DNA of 64,000 nt, from assembly GCF_016908635.1 (NCBI RefSeq), contig NZ_JAFBEG010000006.1, positions 1 through 64,000 on the forward strand, in the 5' to 3' direction. The first letter of the stretch is position 1, and every line of letters begins with the position of its first letter. Positions 8,295-17,587 of this stretch are shown here, piece after piece. Both the position numbers and the translations under genes were made by a program. Origin of the DNA: Sporohalobacter salinus (GTDB lineage Bacteria; Bacillota; Halanaerobiia; Halobacteroidales; Acetohalobiaceae). A model generated the notes under the pieces. It made no database searches. It was given only the letters and a program-made list of their open reading frames with translations, and was not told the DNA's origin.

Positions 8295-9251
8295 TTAAAT
8301 ATTTATCACAAATAATATCTCACTAATTAAAAATAGTCCTGTAGTTAAATACATCAAATAAATTGCTGTCTTAATATCAGAAGCTTTCAATTTTCTAGTT
8401 TCATCTCCTAAATACTCTCGAAAACTGGGCTCTCCTTGATAATAATTAAGCCCACCTAATCTTACCCCTAAAGCTCCTGCCATTGCCGCTTCTGAATAAC
8501 CACCATTAGGGCTAGGATGTTTACGAGCATCACGCAGTACCATTTTAAATGACTGAAAGCCATTCTTTCCCAATAAAAAAGCTGCTATAGGAAATAGTAA
8601 ACCGCTAATTCTAGCCGGAATTATATTAGCCACATCATCTATACGAGCCGAAGCCCAACCAAAAAAATGATAACATTCATTTTTATAACCTAACATTGAA
8701 TCTAAAGTATTAACCGCCTTATAAGCCATAGCTAAGGGCACTCCACCTAAAAAAACATAAAAAAGCGGAGATAATATTCCATCAACTGTATTCTCAGCTA
8801 CTGTTTCTACCGTAGCTCTTACTATCTCACTTTCAGATAAATCTTCAGTATCCCGTCCTACAATCCAATTCAATCGCCTACAAGCTTGAGTAAAATCCCC
8901 ATTTAATAAAGGTTGATGAATACCTTTAGCAGCTTGGGCTAAACCATTAATAGATAAAGTAGTAGATAATAATAATATTTTAATTATCAATCCAAAAGTA
9001 CTATTTAATTTAACAGTAGTCATAACCAATAAATAAGTCATAAACCAGGTTAGACCAATAGTTGTTATAGCTAAAAACAAACCAGCAATTCGTTCTCCTA
9101 AACTAGTATCAACAACCTGTCTTAACCTATTTTCTCCCCAATCAATAAAATTACCAATAATAACTACTGGATGAGTAATTCTTTCTAAATCACCTATAAT
9201 CAGATCTAACACTACTGCTATTGTAACTATAGTAATAATTTGTTCAAACAT
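8295..9251 (-). CDS. cbiB: Adenosylcobinamide-phosphate synthase
   Basis: Membrane amide synthase that couples aminopropanol phosphate to the f side chain of adenosylcobyrate. Family motifs: DLIIGDLERITHPVVIIGNFI at the start, RDTEDLSESEIVRATVETVAENTVDG, and RDARKHPSPNGGYSEAAMAGALGVRLGG. Four to five hydrophobic stretches; 318 aa is typical. It sits between cbiP (upstream) and cbiA. The 83-base gap before cbiA is the largest inside the operon, and I see no hairpin in it. Confidence 0.94.
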   Translation of the reverse strand: MFEQIITIVTIAVVLDLIIGDLERITHPVVIIGNFIDWGENRLRQVVDTSLGERIAGLFLAITTIGLTWFMTYLLVMTTVKLNSTFGLIIKILLLSTTLSINGLAQAAKGIHQPLLNGDFTQACRRLNWIVGRDTEDLSESEIVRATVETVAENTVDGILSPLFYVFLGGVPLAMAYKAVNTLDSMLGYKNECYHFFGWASARIDDVANIIPARISGLLFPIAAFLLGKNGFQSFKMVLRDARKHPSPNGGYSEAAMAGALGVRLGGLNYYQGEPSFREYLGDETRKLKASDIKTAIYLMYLTTGLFLISEILFVINI

Positions 9252-9269
9252 AGCTTTAATTCCTCTTCC

Positions 9270-10793
9270 TTAAGTATTTAAATTTAGAATTTGATATATT
9301 TGTTCCATATCTACATTCTCTCTTACTAACTTTGCTAACTGTTCATAGGCTGTTTCTATTTTTTTAGCAGTTGAAATATCCTCAGCAGAGTCTAATTCGT
9401 CCAGCCCTTTGCGCCGGCGTAAATAATTAATAAAACTGCGACACAAAAGATCATTATCAAAAATACCATGCAAGTAAGTTCCAAATACTGAACCATCTTT
9501 ATTAATCGCGCCATCTAATCTAGTATTATTTTCTCCCTTAGCCGAAACTTCAAATAATGGTTCAACCTCTTTACCTAACTTACTTTCCCCCATATGTATT
9601 TCATATCCAGTTACAGATTTATCAGTTAACTCACTAAATAAATTATTATTTATGATTTTTCCTGTTACTTGTTTTGTTACTTTATTAGGATTAAAAATAG
9701 TCTCAACATTTAATAATTCTAAACCTGTAATCTCTTTACCATCAGTCTCCATCTGATGCGGATCAGTTATTTTAGTACCTAACATCTGATAGCCACCACA
9801 GATACCTGTTATTGGAACTCCTTTTTTAGCTAATTTCTTTATTTCCTCAGCATATCCCATCTTTTTTAAATATTCGAGATCTTCAATAGTATTCTTACTA
9901 CCTGGAATAATAACTGCATCCGGGTCTCCTAAGGCTTCTCCTTCTTTAATATAACATACTTTAGTATCAATTTTATCTTCTAATGGAGTAAAATCAGTAA
10001 AATTCGAAATCCGGGGCAAATATAGAATAGCAACTTCTATATCTCCCTGCTGATTACTTTCCATTCTATCAGCTGGTAGAGAATCTTCTTCTGGTATTTT
10101 AAAATCAGTAAAGTAAGGAATCACGCCTAAAACTGGAACTCCAGTATACTCTTCTATAAACTCTAACCCCGGTTCTAATCTACTGACATCTCCTCTAAAT
10201 TTATTGATAATAATTCCTTTGATTCTAGCTACTTCACTTTCATTCAATAACTTAAAAGTCCCAACAATTGAAGCAAAGACTCCTCCTCGTTCAATACTGG
10301 CTACTAAAATCACCGGTGCTTCTGCCAATTCAGCTGCTTTCATATTTACCAAATCATACTCTCTTAAATTAACTTCAGCAGGACTGCCGGCACCTTCTAA
10401 AATTACTACTTGATAATTATTCTTTAATCTATTCAATGATTCTTGAATGTAAGTTAATCCTTCCTCACGATGGTCAAAGTATTCCTTAGCCTCCATATTC
10501 CGGTAGGGACGCCCCTGAATAATCACTTGTGAAGCAGTATCAGCTTTAGGCTTCAACAAAATTGGATTCATATCTACCGTAGCATCCACTTGAGCTGCTT
10601 CAGCCTGTACCGCCTGAGCCCGACCTATCTCTCCTCCTTCTTTAGTTACGTACGAATTTAAAGCCATATTCTGTGATTTAAAGGGAGCTATCTGATAACC
10701 ATCCTGAGCAAGAATTCTACAGAAAGCTGCAGTCAATACACTTTTACCAACATCAGATCCGGTTCCCTGAAACATAAGTGTTTTAGCTGTCAT
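9270..10793 (-). CDS. cbiP: Cobyric acid synthase, canonical copy
   Basis: Glutamine-dependent amidotransferase that amidates side chains b, d, e and g. Of the two tandem copies this one keeps the family consensus: P-loop QGTGSDVGKS (9-18), PFKSQNMALNSYVT (37-50), EIGRAQAVQAEAA (55-67) and MNPILLKP (75-82). The glutaminase domain has its nucleophile Cys in TGICGGYQMLG and histidines in GYEIHMGES and GTYLHGIFDND. 507 aa is usual. AGAGGTGG precedes the ATG. The next copy upstream ends 26 bases before this start. Confidence 0.94.
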   Translation of the reverse strand: MTAKTLMFQGTGSDVGKSVLTAAFCRILAQDGYQIAPFKSQNMALNSYVTKEGGEIGRAQAVQAEAAQVDATVDMNPILLKPKADTASQVIIQGRPYRNMEAKEYFDHREEGLTYIQESLNRLKNNYQVVILEGAGSPAEVNLREYDLVNMKAAELAEAPVILVASIERGGVFASIVGTFKLLNESEVARIKGIIINKFRGDVSRLEPGLEFIEEYTGVPVLGVIPYFTDFKIPEEDSLPADRMESNQQGDIEVAILYLPRISNFTDFTPLEDKIDTKVCYIKEGEALGDPDAVIIPGSKNTIEDLEYLKKMGYAEEIKKLAKKGVPITGICGGYQMLGTKITDPHQMETDGKEITGLELLNVETIFNPNKVTKQVTGKIINNNLFSELTDKSVTGYEIHMGESKLGKEVEPLFEVSAKGENNTRLDGAINKDGSVFGTYLHGIFDNDLLCRSFINYLRRRKGLDELDSAEDISTAKKIETAYEQLAKLVRENVDMEQIYQILNLNT

Positions 10794-10819
10794 TCATTCC
10801 ACCTCTCTTGTTAAATTAA

Positions 10820-12337
10820 TTACTCCATAATCTCATAGATTCGATCTAAGTCCAAATTTTCTCTAACAATAGTAGCTAATTGTTCATAACTTTCCTCTAA
10901 TTTATCTTTACGTGAAATAGTATCAGTCCTTAAGGAATCCAACCCTTTTCTCTGCCGCAGTTTATTAATTAAGTTTCGGCGAAACTGGTCATTATCAAAA
11001 ATACCATGTAAATAAGTTCCAAAAACTAAACCATTCTGACTGACAGTCCCATCAGCAACATCGACCTCTTTTTGACCTCGCTTTTTAATTCTAAACGCCG
11101 GAGAAGCATCATTGATTAATTGACTGGTGCCCATATGAATCTCATAACCTTCTACTTCACTCTCAGTTATATCAGTAAAGAATTCACCCCCGCCTTCAAC
11201 TACAGCTTCCGCTTGAAAAGTCAGCTTATCGGAACTAAAGGTTGTAGTAATTGGCAGTAGATTTAACCCTTCAAGTTCCTGCCAGTTAGATTCAGTTTCC
11301 TCTGGATCATAGACTTTCTGTCCCAACATCTGATAGCCACCGCAAATTCCTATAACTGGTATATCTTCCTGAAACGCAGACTTAATTTCAGCAGCCAATC
11401 CAGTCTCCTGTAAATATAATAAGTCATCAATGGTATTTTTGGTACCGGGAATAATAATTAAATCAGGATTATCCAATTGATCATTTTGATCAATAAATTT
11501 TAAGCTAGTCTTCGGCTCCTGCTCAAAAGGCTCTAGATCAGTAAAATTAGAAATGTGGGGCAGCTTAATTACTGCAATTTCTATCTCTACCTCTTGCTTT
11601 TGAAGATCAGTCAAAGCTACTGAATCCTCAGCTGGAATTCTAAATCCATGAAAATGAGGGATAACTCCTACTACTGGAATTCCTGTCTCCTCCTCTACAA
11701 TCTTAATTCCAGGTTCCAGCAATTCTCGATCTCCTCTAAACTTATTAAGAATAATACCCGTTACTAATTCTTTCTCCTCTGCTTCCAAAAGTTCAATAGT
11801 TCCCACTACCGAAGCTAGAGCTCCACCCCGATCTACATCTGCCACTAACAAAACTGGTGTCTGCTTTAATTTAGCTACATTCATATTTGCTAAATCCTGT
11901 TCTTTAATATTTATCTCTGCTGGACTGCCTGCCCCCTCCATAACTACTATCTCAAACTTCTGGCATAAATTATCTAAAGACTTTTCAATTTCTTTTAAAG
12001 CAAACTGACGATACTGACTGTCCTGCTCTTTAATCCCTAAATCAGCCAACGGACGTCCATGTTTAATAACCTGTGACTCTCCTTTACCTTTAGGCTTTAA
12101 AAGAAACGGCTGCATATCTACAGTAATATCTATTCCTGCTGCCTGAGCTTGAATTGCCTGAGCTATACCAACTTCACCACCATCCTTAGTTACATAAGAA
12201 TTTAAGGCCATATTCCAGCCTTTAAAAGGAGCAGTCCGATACTCATCTTCGGCAAATATACGACATAAAGCAGTAGTTAAGATGCTTTTTCCTACATTAG
12301 AGGCAGTTCCTTGTAGCATAATTGTCTTAGCCGTCAT
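10820..12337 (-). CDS. Second cobyric acid synthase-like amidotransferase, diverged paralogue
   Basis: Full-length paralogue of the neighbouring cbiP (about 505 aa, collinear throughout). The P-loop (QGTASNVGKS) and the glutaminase residues (GICGGYQMLG, GYEIHMGTS, GTYLHGIFDND) are intact, so it should be an active ATP- and glutamine-dependent amidase. Four positions that are nearly invariant in CobQ/CbiP differ: W41 in place of Gln (FKGWNM), I58 in place of Arg (EVGIAQ), Q65 in place of Glu, and Q76 in place of Asn (MQPFLLKP). The loop after LLKP also differs (KGKGESQ). These lie in the synthetase domain near the substrate and ATP site. It may divide the amidations with the other copy or act on another substrate. 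Start at 12337 preceded by GGAGG; it overlaps cobU by 11 bases. Confidence 0.88.
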   Translation of the reverse strand: MTAKTIMLQGTASNVGKSILTTALCRIFAEDEYRTAPFKGWNMALNSYVTKDGGEVGIAQAIQAQAAGIDITVDMQPFLLKPKGKGESQVIKHGRPLADLGIKEQDSQYRQFALKEIEKSLDNLCQKFEIVVMEGAGSPAEINIKEQDLANMNVAKLKQTPVLLVADVDRGGALASVVGTIELLEAEEKELVTGIILNKFRGDRELLEPGIKIVEEETGIPVVGVIPHFHGFRIPAEDSVALTDLQKQEVEIEIAVIKLPHISNFTDLEPFEQEPKTSLKFIDQNDQLDNPDLIIIPGTKNTIDDLLYLQETGLAAEIKSAFQEDIPVIGICGGYQMLGQKVYDPEETESNWQELEGLNLLPITTTFSSDKLTFQAEAVVEGGGEFFTDITESEVEGYEIHMGTSQLINDASPAFRIKKRGQKEVDVADGTVSQNGLVFGTYLHGIFDNDQFRRNLINKLRQRKGLDSLRTDTISRKDKLEESYEQLATIVRENLDLDRIYEIME

Positions 12338-12950
12338 TGCTGTAACCTCCAAACTTCATCTTAGTTCTTTCTCCCAATTCTTTAATTTCTACTGGTAATC
12401 CAGCATAGGTAATATATACCTTTTTGACTGCCTTAGCTAGAAGTTGATTAGCCCGTCCTACAGTATCACGATAAACACGACTTAAAGGATAAGGAGGTAC
12501 TAATCCTTGACCTATTTCATTAGATACTACAATTATATTTGTTCCAGCCTCTTCAATAGCCGTAGCTAACTCTTCAAGTTCAGCTAAAGTCTCCTGAGAT
12601 TTACGTTCTCTCTCACTGAAATGATAATCTTCTCTATCTAGCTCTTCTCCCTGCAATAATAAATTAGAAACTAAAACTGTTAAACAGTCCAGTAAAATAA
12701 CCTCAGTTTCATCAGCTAATTCAATTATTTTCTCGGCTACATCTTTTGATTCTTCAACCGTCGCCCAACTATCAGGACGCTGTTGTCTGTGATGTTTTAT
12801 CCGTTTCGCCATCTCTTCATCATAAGGTTCGGCAGTTGCAATATAAGTTACATCTTTCTTACCTAAAGTATAAGCTATATCCTCAGCAAAAGAACTTTTG
12901 CCACTCCGCGCTCCTCCTAAAATTAATACCTTTTTTAATTCGTCAACCAT
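12327..12950 (-). CDS. cobU: Adenosylcobinamide kinase / guanylyltransferase
   Basis: Bifunctional enzyme that phosphorylates adenosylcobinamide and then transfers GMP, giving the substrate of CobS. P-loop LILGGARSGKSSFAE at residues 9-23, then YIATAEPYDEEMAKRIKHHRQQRP with the guanylylated histidine region, the ILLDCLTVLVSNLLL segment, and IIVVSNEIGQGLVPPYPLSR. 207 aa is close to the usual length. AAGGAGG lies before the ATG. Confidence 0.94.
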   Translation of the reverse strand: MVDELKKVLILGGARSGKSSFAEDIAYTLGKKDVTYIATAEPYDEEMAKRIKHHRQQRPDSWATVEESKDVAEKIIELADETEVILLDCLTVLVSNLLLQGEELDREDYHFSERERKSQETLAELEELATAIEEAGTNIIVVSNEIGQGLVPPYPLSRVYRDTVGRANQLLAKAVKKVYITYAGLPVEIKELGERTKMKFGGYSNDG

Positions 12951-12967
12951 TACTTGCGCCTCCTTAC

Positions 12968-13726
12968 CTAATTTAGCTGAGACAATAATTCCTGGATGTT
13001 AGTAACTAATTGAGGATAATCAACCTCTGGACGTCTAATAACTAAAACTGGAATCTCCAATTCCAACGCTGCTTTCAGTTTAGTATTCAGTCCACCGGTT
13101 CTACCGCTGGCTTTAGTTACCAATAGATCTATATCATAATCAATTAATAGCTGTTTATTCAGTTCTCGACTGAAAGGCCCTTGAATAGCAATCAAATTAG
13201 CCGGAGAAATCCCTAATTCCTTCTGACATTTCTTTAACACTCCAGCAGTTGGTAATACTCTGGATATTACTCGCTGATTAAAATCAGAAATTTCGGTTAC
13301 AAATTGAGACAACTCTTTACTACCGATAGTCAGTAATATTCTACCGGAAGTCTGATTAAGATAATCTAAAGCTGACTCAAAACCTGCCCTTTCAATTATC
13401 AAATCACTCTCTGGTAGCTCAACTGATACTCTTTCAAATCTAAGATAATTTATTTCTTTCTCTTCAGCTGCTTTCATTGCCGTTTGTGATACTAAAGTAG
13501 CAAAGGGATGAGTGGCATCAATTACTCTTTCCACATTATATTTTTCAATTACCTCTTCCATTTCAGTTTGATTTAATCTATTAGCAATCACTTCGACCCC
13601 TTTTAGATCACTTAATAATTCTTTTCCATACTGCGTGGCTACTGAAACTACTATTTGATAATTGAAATCAAGCAACTTTTTAATTAATTTACGACTATCT
13701 TTAGTCCCTCCTAGCAGATAAATCAT
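12968..13726 (-). CDS. cbiJ: Precorrin-6A / cobalt-precorrin-6A reductase
   Basis: NAD(P)H-dependent reductase of the corrin macrocycle. Family features: opening MIYLLGGTKDSRKLIKKLL, RVIDATHPFATLVS in the middle, LLTIGSKELSQF, and the C-terminal LVTKASGRTGGLNTKLKAALE. 252 aa fits. Its ATG overlaps the stop of cbiH by 4 bases (ATGA arrangement), so translation is coupled. Confidence 0.92.
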   Translation of the reverse strand: MIYLLGGTKDSRKLIKKLLDFNYQIVVSVATQYGKELLSDLKGVEVIANRLNQTEMEEVIEKYNVERVIDATHPFATLVSQTAMKAAEEKEINYLRFERVSVELPESDLIIERAGFESALDYLNQTSGRILLTIGSKELSQFVTEISDFNQRVISRVLPTAGVLKKCQKELGISPANLIAIQGPFSRELNKQLLIDYDIDLLVTKASGRTGGLNTKLKAALELEIPVLVIRRPEVDYPQLVTNIQELLSQLN

Positions 13727-14544
13727 ACCTCATACCCTCTGGGTGTTATCATAAAATTAGTAAAGCTAAATGTTTCTGAATTTCCGATAATTACTGTAGT
13801 AACCATATTTATTTCTTCTTCTAACATATGCTGCAAATCAGTAATTACCATCTCTTCACTCCCGCGCTTAGCACTTCTTACAATTCCTACAGGTGTTGTC
13901 GGTTCTTTATGCTGTAAGAAGATATCTCTCGCTTCTACTATCTGCTGTTGGCGCTGTCTACTTTTGGGATTATAAAGAGCAACAACAAAGTCTCCACTAG
14001 CTGCTTTCTTAAGTCTATCTACAATTACTTCCCAAGGAGTTAAAAGATCACTAAGGCTAATTACCGCATAATCATGCATTAAGGGAGCCCCTAACGTTGA
14101 CGCTGCAGCATTAGCAGCAGTAATTCCTGGTATTATTTCAACTTCTAAATCTAGTTCTTGTTTACTTACTGTTTCTAATACCAATCCAGCCATACCATAT
14201 ACTCCAGCATCACCACTACTGACTATTGCTACCTGCTTACCTTTTTGGGCTTCTTTTAATGCTAACTCTACTCTATCTATTTCTTTAGTCATTCCTGTAG
14301 AAATTACTTTCTGTTTATCACTAATTAATTCATCTAACAGATCAATATAAGTATTATAACCAACTACTACCTCTACATCTTTAATTATCTGAAAAGCCTT
14401 AATACTTAAATACTCTAAATCTCCAGGTCCAATACCTACTATATAGACTTCTCCTCTGCTATTGCTACTGTCACTCCGTTTAACTTCGTCTTCTTTAAGA
14501 GTAATTCCATCTTTCTGCCACTTAATAATGCTGCTGGTTCGCAT
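13723..14544 (-). CDS. cbiH: Cobalt-precorrin-3B C17-methyltransferase (start uncertain)
   Basis: SAM-dependent tetrapyrrole methylase that contracts the ring at C17. Motifs: VYIVGIGPGDLEYLSIKA, VVGYNTYIDLL, IVSSGDAGVYGMAGLVLE, PGITAANAAASTLGAPLMHDYAVISLSDLLTPW. The only ordinary start codon, the ATG at 14544, adds about 33 residues absent from the family and makes a 106-base overlap with cbiG. The usual N-terminus corresponds to about 14445, where AGAGGAG is present but no ATG, GTG or TTG follows. The real start is therefore either the long overlap or a rare start codon. Confidence 0.88.
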   Translation of the reverse strand: MRTSSIIKWQKDGITLKEDEVKRSDSSNSRGEVYIVGIGPGDLEYLSIKAFQIIKDVEVVVGYNTYIDLLDELISDKQKVISTGMTKEIDRVELALKEAQKGKQVAIVSSGDAGVYGMAGLVLETVSKQELDLEVEIIPGITAANAAASTLGAPLMHDYAVISLSDLLTPWEVIVDRLKKAASGDFVVALYNPKSRQRQQQIVEARDIFLQHKEPTTPVGIVRSAKRGSEEMVITDLQHMLEEEINMVTTVIIGNSETFSFTNFMITPRGYEV

Positions 14545-15506
14545 ACTCCACCAACTCCTATCGTCTGTTTGACAAATTTTGAAGCCGTAAAATCTAAGTC
14601 TGTATTCTTAATCTCATCACGAGCAATAATCTTTAACTTTAAATCCTTATCTTCTGCATATTCAATTAAACCTTTTTCATCAGCCTTTAAATCAATGGTA
14701 GCTAGTAACTTAACCTGACTTAAATCCTTATCTATCTTAGCCAAAGCTTTCTCCACTGCCGAAGCAATCCTTTCCTTGCTAACACCTCTCCGACAACCGA
14801 TACCAACAATTAAATTCCTCGGACGTAAATAAAGATGAGGTTTTGAAGCTAGGTTTTTTGGTAACTTTAGTAGTCGATTAGAAATAATTACTGTCGGAGC
14901 TGGAACTATTTGATCTAACTCCTCCAGTGAATAAAGTCTAAAACTATCATCTACTTCTAAATTCAATTCATAATCTGTAAGAATATTAATTTGCTTATCA
15001 TTAACAATAGCTGAATTAATATGCTTCAAATTAGAAAAAGGCTCTATTTTACAATCCAACTCCTTAGCCAACATATCAATAGCTAATTTACCTTGTCGGT
15101 CAGTAGCTGTTGTAATCACCGGAGTTGCTTTAAGACACTTAGCCAGCTGAGTAGTCAGCTCATTAGCACCTCCAAGATGACCAGACAGAGTACTAATTAC
15201 AAATTCTTTTGTTTCATCAATAGTAACTACTGCCGGATCATACCGTTTATCAGTCAATAAATCAGCTGTTACTCTGACTACAATACCTAAAGCCATAATA
15301 AAGATTAATCCATCATAGCTAGTAAAGATTTTACTGATTAACTCTTTCAAGCTGCCGGTATAAAAGTTTGCCTCTTCTATCTCGTGAACGCTGCTATCTT
15401 TAAACTTATCAGGCAAGTAAATATCAGGCTCAACCTCTAATACTTCTCCTATCTCAACAGCTGTCCTAACTCCATTATCAGTAATTGCTATTACTGCTAA
15501 ATCCAT
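14439..15506 (-). CDS. cbiG: Cobalt-precorrin-5A hydrolase
   Basis: Opens the delta-lactone of cobalt-precorrin-5A with loss of acetaldehyde. Three parts are visible: N-terminal domain with FIMALGIVVRVTADLLTDKRYDPAVV and STLSGHLGGANELTTQLA, a linker, and the C-terminal domain VGIGCRRGVSKERI through VGGVCEPAALLSG. 355 aa is typical. The gene follows cbiF by 3 bases. Its last 106 bases overlap the longest cbiH reading frame. Confidence 0.93.
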   Translation of the reverse strand: MDLAVIAITDNGVRTAVEIGEVLEVEPDIYLPDKFKDSSVHEIEEANFYTGSLKELISKIFTSYDGLIFIMALGIVVRVTADLLTDKRYDPAVVTIDETKEFVISTLSGHLGGANELTTQLAKCLKATPVITTATDRQGKLAIDMLAKELDCKIEPFSNLKHINSAIVNDKQINILTDYELNLEVDDSFRLYSLEELDQIVPAPTVIISNRLLKLPKNLASKPHLYLRPRNLIVGIGCRRGVSKERIASAVEKALAKIDKDLSQVKLLATIDLKADEKGLIEYAEDKDLKLKIIARDEIKNTDLDFTASKFVKQTIGVGGVCEPAALLSGRKMELLLKKTKLNGVTVAIAEEKSI

Positions 15507-15509
15507 TCC

Positions 15510-16274
15510 TTACTGGCTCCCGGTTTTACTTGTCCGGTATTCATGACTAAAGTCTTTATCATATAATTTAGACCGCGAATATTCTGTATCCAGAAAGTCT
15601 CCAACTACAATCATAGCTGTTTTATCAATCTCAGCCTTCTTTACCTTAGCAGCAATTGTTTCTAGAGTACCGATAACTTTCTTCTCATCAGGCCACGAAG
15701 CCTTTTGGACTACTGCTATAGGTGTATCTGCTGGATACTCTACGGCTAATTCTTTAACTACATCTTCTATCATATGTACACTTAAAAAGATAGCCATAGA
15801 CGCATTATGCTGAGCTAATTTATGAAGTTTTTCTTTATCTGGTACACTAGTTCTACCTTCTAGTCTTGTTACAATCATTGTCTGGCTTACATCTGGTAAT
15901 GTGTACTCCCGCTTTAAGCTAGCTGCTGTAGCTAAAAAAGAACTAACCCCTGGTATTATCTTAAAATCAATCCCTTTCTCCACTAAAGCATCAATCTGTT
16001 CCTGAATTGCTCCATATAGACTTGGATCACCAGTATGAACTCTAGCTACTAATTTATCTTCAGCAACTGCTGATTCTATAATCTCTAAAACCTCTTCTAA
16101 AGTCATCGAAGCACTATTATGTATTTCAGCTCCATCTTGAGCTACATTTAAAACATCAGGATTAACTAATGAGCCAGCATAAATAATTACATCAGCTTTT
16201 TTGATAATCTTTTGTCCCTTAACGGTAATTAATTCTGGATCACCTGGCCCCGCACCAATAAAATAGACCTGCAT
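15510..16274 (-). CDS. cbiF: Cobalt-precorrin-4 C11-methyltransferase
   Basis: SAM-dependent uroporphyrinogen-III C-methyltransferase superfamily. VYFIGAGPGDPELITVKG at the N-terminus, IIYAGSLVNPDVL, ARVHTGDPSLYGAIQEQID, and IIPGVSSFLATAASLKREYTLPDVSQTMIVTR are the CbiF/CobM signature. 255 aa. The ATG at 16274 is preceded by AGAGGAGAGGA; the in-frame codon at 16304 is not needed. Confidence 0.94.
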   Translation of the reverse strand: MQVYFIGAGPGDPELITVKGQKIIKKADVIIYAGSLVNPDVLNVAQDGAEIHNSASMTLEEVLEIIESAVAEDKLVARVHTGDPSLYGAIQEQIDALVEKGIDFKIIPGVSSFLATAASLKREYTLPDVSQTMIVTRLEGRTSVPDKEKLHKLAQHNASMAIFLSVHMIEDVVKELAVEYPADTPIAVVQKASWPDEKKVIGTLETIAAKVKKAEIDKTAMIVVGDFLDTEYSRSKLYDKDFSHEYRTSKTGSQ

Positions 16275-16278
16275 AACT

Positions 16279-16992
16279 TTATTCCTCTCCTCTCTGCTTA
16301 GCAATTATTAATGATAGGTAGTCCAACTCATCTCCTAATAAACTATCCAAATCTTTTGTCAGCAATTCTTCATCACGACCGCATTTGCTGACATAAAAAG
16401 AATTTTCCTTCATCTCTAGCTTTTCTAATTTAGCTACTACTTCATCAAAGTTACGAGCCACCTTCATTAAAACTGTATTATCAAAAGTATCTAAAATCTC
16501 ATCTAAATTATCATAATCATAAGCAGCAGGAATAATAGATAATGTTTCATTCTTTTCTGCTAGAGGTTGATTCATAGCAGCAGCACAGGCTGAAAAAGAA
16601 TTTACCCCTGGTACTGTTTTAATTTTTACTGCTGATGATCTATTCTTTAATCTTTTTAAGACATAAATATAAGTACTATATAACAATGGATCTCCTAGAG
16701 TAATAAATGCTACTTCCTGTCCCTCTTTCAACTCAGCTTGAATCCCATCAACTGCTTCATTCCAAAATTTATCCAATCTGTCTTGGTTATGAGTCATTGG
16801 AAAGATTAACTCCTTTATCTTTCCCTCAGTTGAAACTACTTCATCTACTATCGATAAGGCAATGCTATCTTTTCCTGCTTTTGATTTGGGAGCACATATA
16901 ATATCAACTTTGTCCAAAATACGCTTGGCCTTCAGCGTCATTAATTCTGGATCACCTGGCCCTACTCCTACGCCATAGAATCTTCCTGCCAT
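16279..16992 (-). CDS. cbiL: Cobalt-precorrin-2 C20-methyltransferase
   Basis: SAM-dependent methylase adding the C20 methyl. FYGVGVGPGDPELMTLKAKRIL at the start, CAPKSKAGKDSIALSI, VAFITLGDPLLYSTYIYVLKRL, and TVPGVNSFSACAAAMNQPLAEKNETLSIIPA match CbiL/CobI. 238 aa from the ATG at 16992 (AGAGGAGAAG upstream). Followed after 4 bases by cbiF. Confidence 0.93.
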   Translation of the reverse strand: MAGRFYGVGVGPGDPELMTLKAKRILDKVDIICAPKSKAGKDSIALSIVDEVVSTEGKIKELIFPMTHNQDRLDKFWNEAVDGIQAELKEGQEVAFITLGDPLLYSTYIYVLKRLKNRSSAVKIKTVPGVNSFSACAAAMNQPLAEKNETLSIIPAAYDYDNLDEILDTFDNTVLMKVARNFDEVVAKLEKLEMKENSFYVSKCGRDEELLTKDLDSLLGDELDYLSLIIAKQRGEE

Positions 16993-16993
16993 C

Positions 16994-17587
16994 TTATCTT
17001 CTCCTCTCTCCAACAATAATATAGATAGGATTCTGTGCCTTAAACATATGATAATTACCTACTTCTCTTGTTCGGGTAATACTGACCGTTATTATACTAA
17101 AATTATAATCTAATTTGCTTAAAGCTTCTTTAGCTGTTGATAATGTTTCTAAAGTAATAGCATTAATAACTATTCTACCATCAACTGTCATCTTTTCATC
17201 AAGTACAGATAATATTTCCGGCAGATGACCGCCGCTGCCGCCAATGATAACTCTATCTACAACTGGAATTTCTTCCAAAGCAGCTGGAGCCTCACCATTA
17301 ATAACTTCAATATTATCCACTTCAAATTCTTCACAATTTCGATTGATTAATTCTATTCCTTCACTCTCTCTCTCGATAGACCACACTCTACCTTGATCAG
17401 CAATCAGCCCCGCTTCAATGCTTAAAGATCCAGTTCCAGCACCGATATCACAGACAATACTATCCCGCTTCAGGCGAAGTTTAGAAATGGTTACTGCCCT
17501 AACCTCTTCTTTAGTCATAGGCACCTCATCCCTAATGAAAATTTCATCAGGGATTCCCGGTGTCTGAAAGTTCCACCTACTCATCAT
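16994..17587 (-). CDS. cbiT: Cobalt-precorrin-6B C15-methyltransferase (decarboxylating)
   Basis: Class I Rossmann SAM methyltransferase. GIPDEIFIRDEVPMTKEEVRAV is the CbiT opening. SAM motif I is CDIGAGTGSLSIEAG, then VWSIERESEGIELINRNCEEF and VDRVIIGGSGGHLPEIL. It works with CbiE, encoded just upstream with an 11-base overlap; in some bacteria the two are fused as CobL. 197 aa. Confidence 0.94.
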   Translation of the reverse strand: MMSRWNFQTPGIPDEIFIRDEVPMTKEEVRAVTISKLRLKRDSIVCDIGAGTGSLSIEAGLIADQGRVWSIERESEGIELINRNCEEFEVDNIEVINGEAPAALEEIPVVDRVIIGGSGGHLPEILSVLDEKMTVDGRIVINAITLETLSTAKEALSKLDYNFSIITVSITRTREVGNYHMFKAQNPIYIIVGERRR

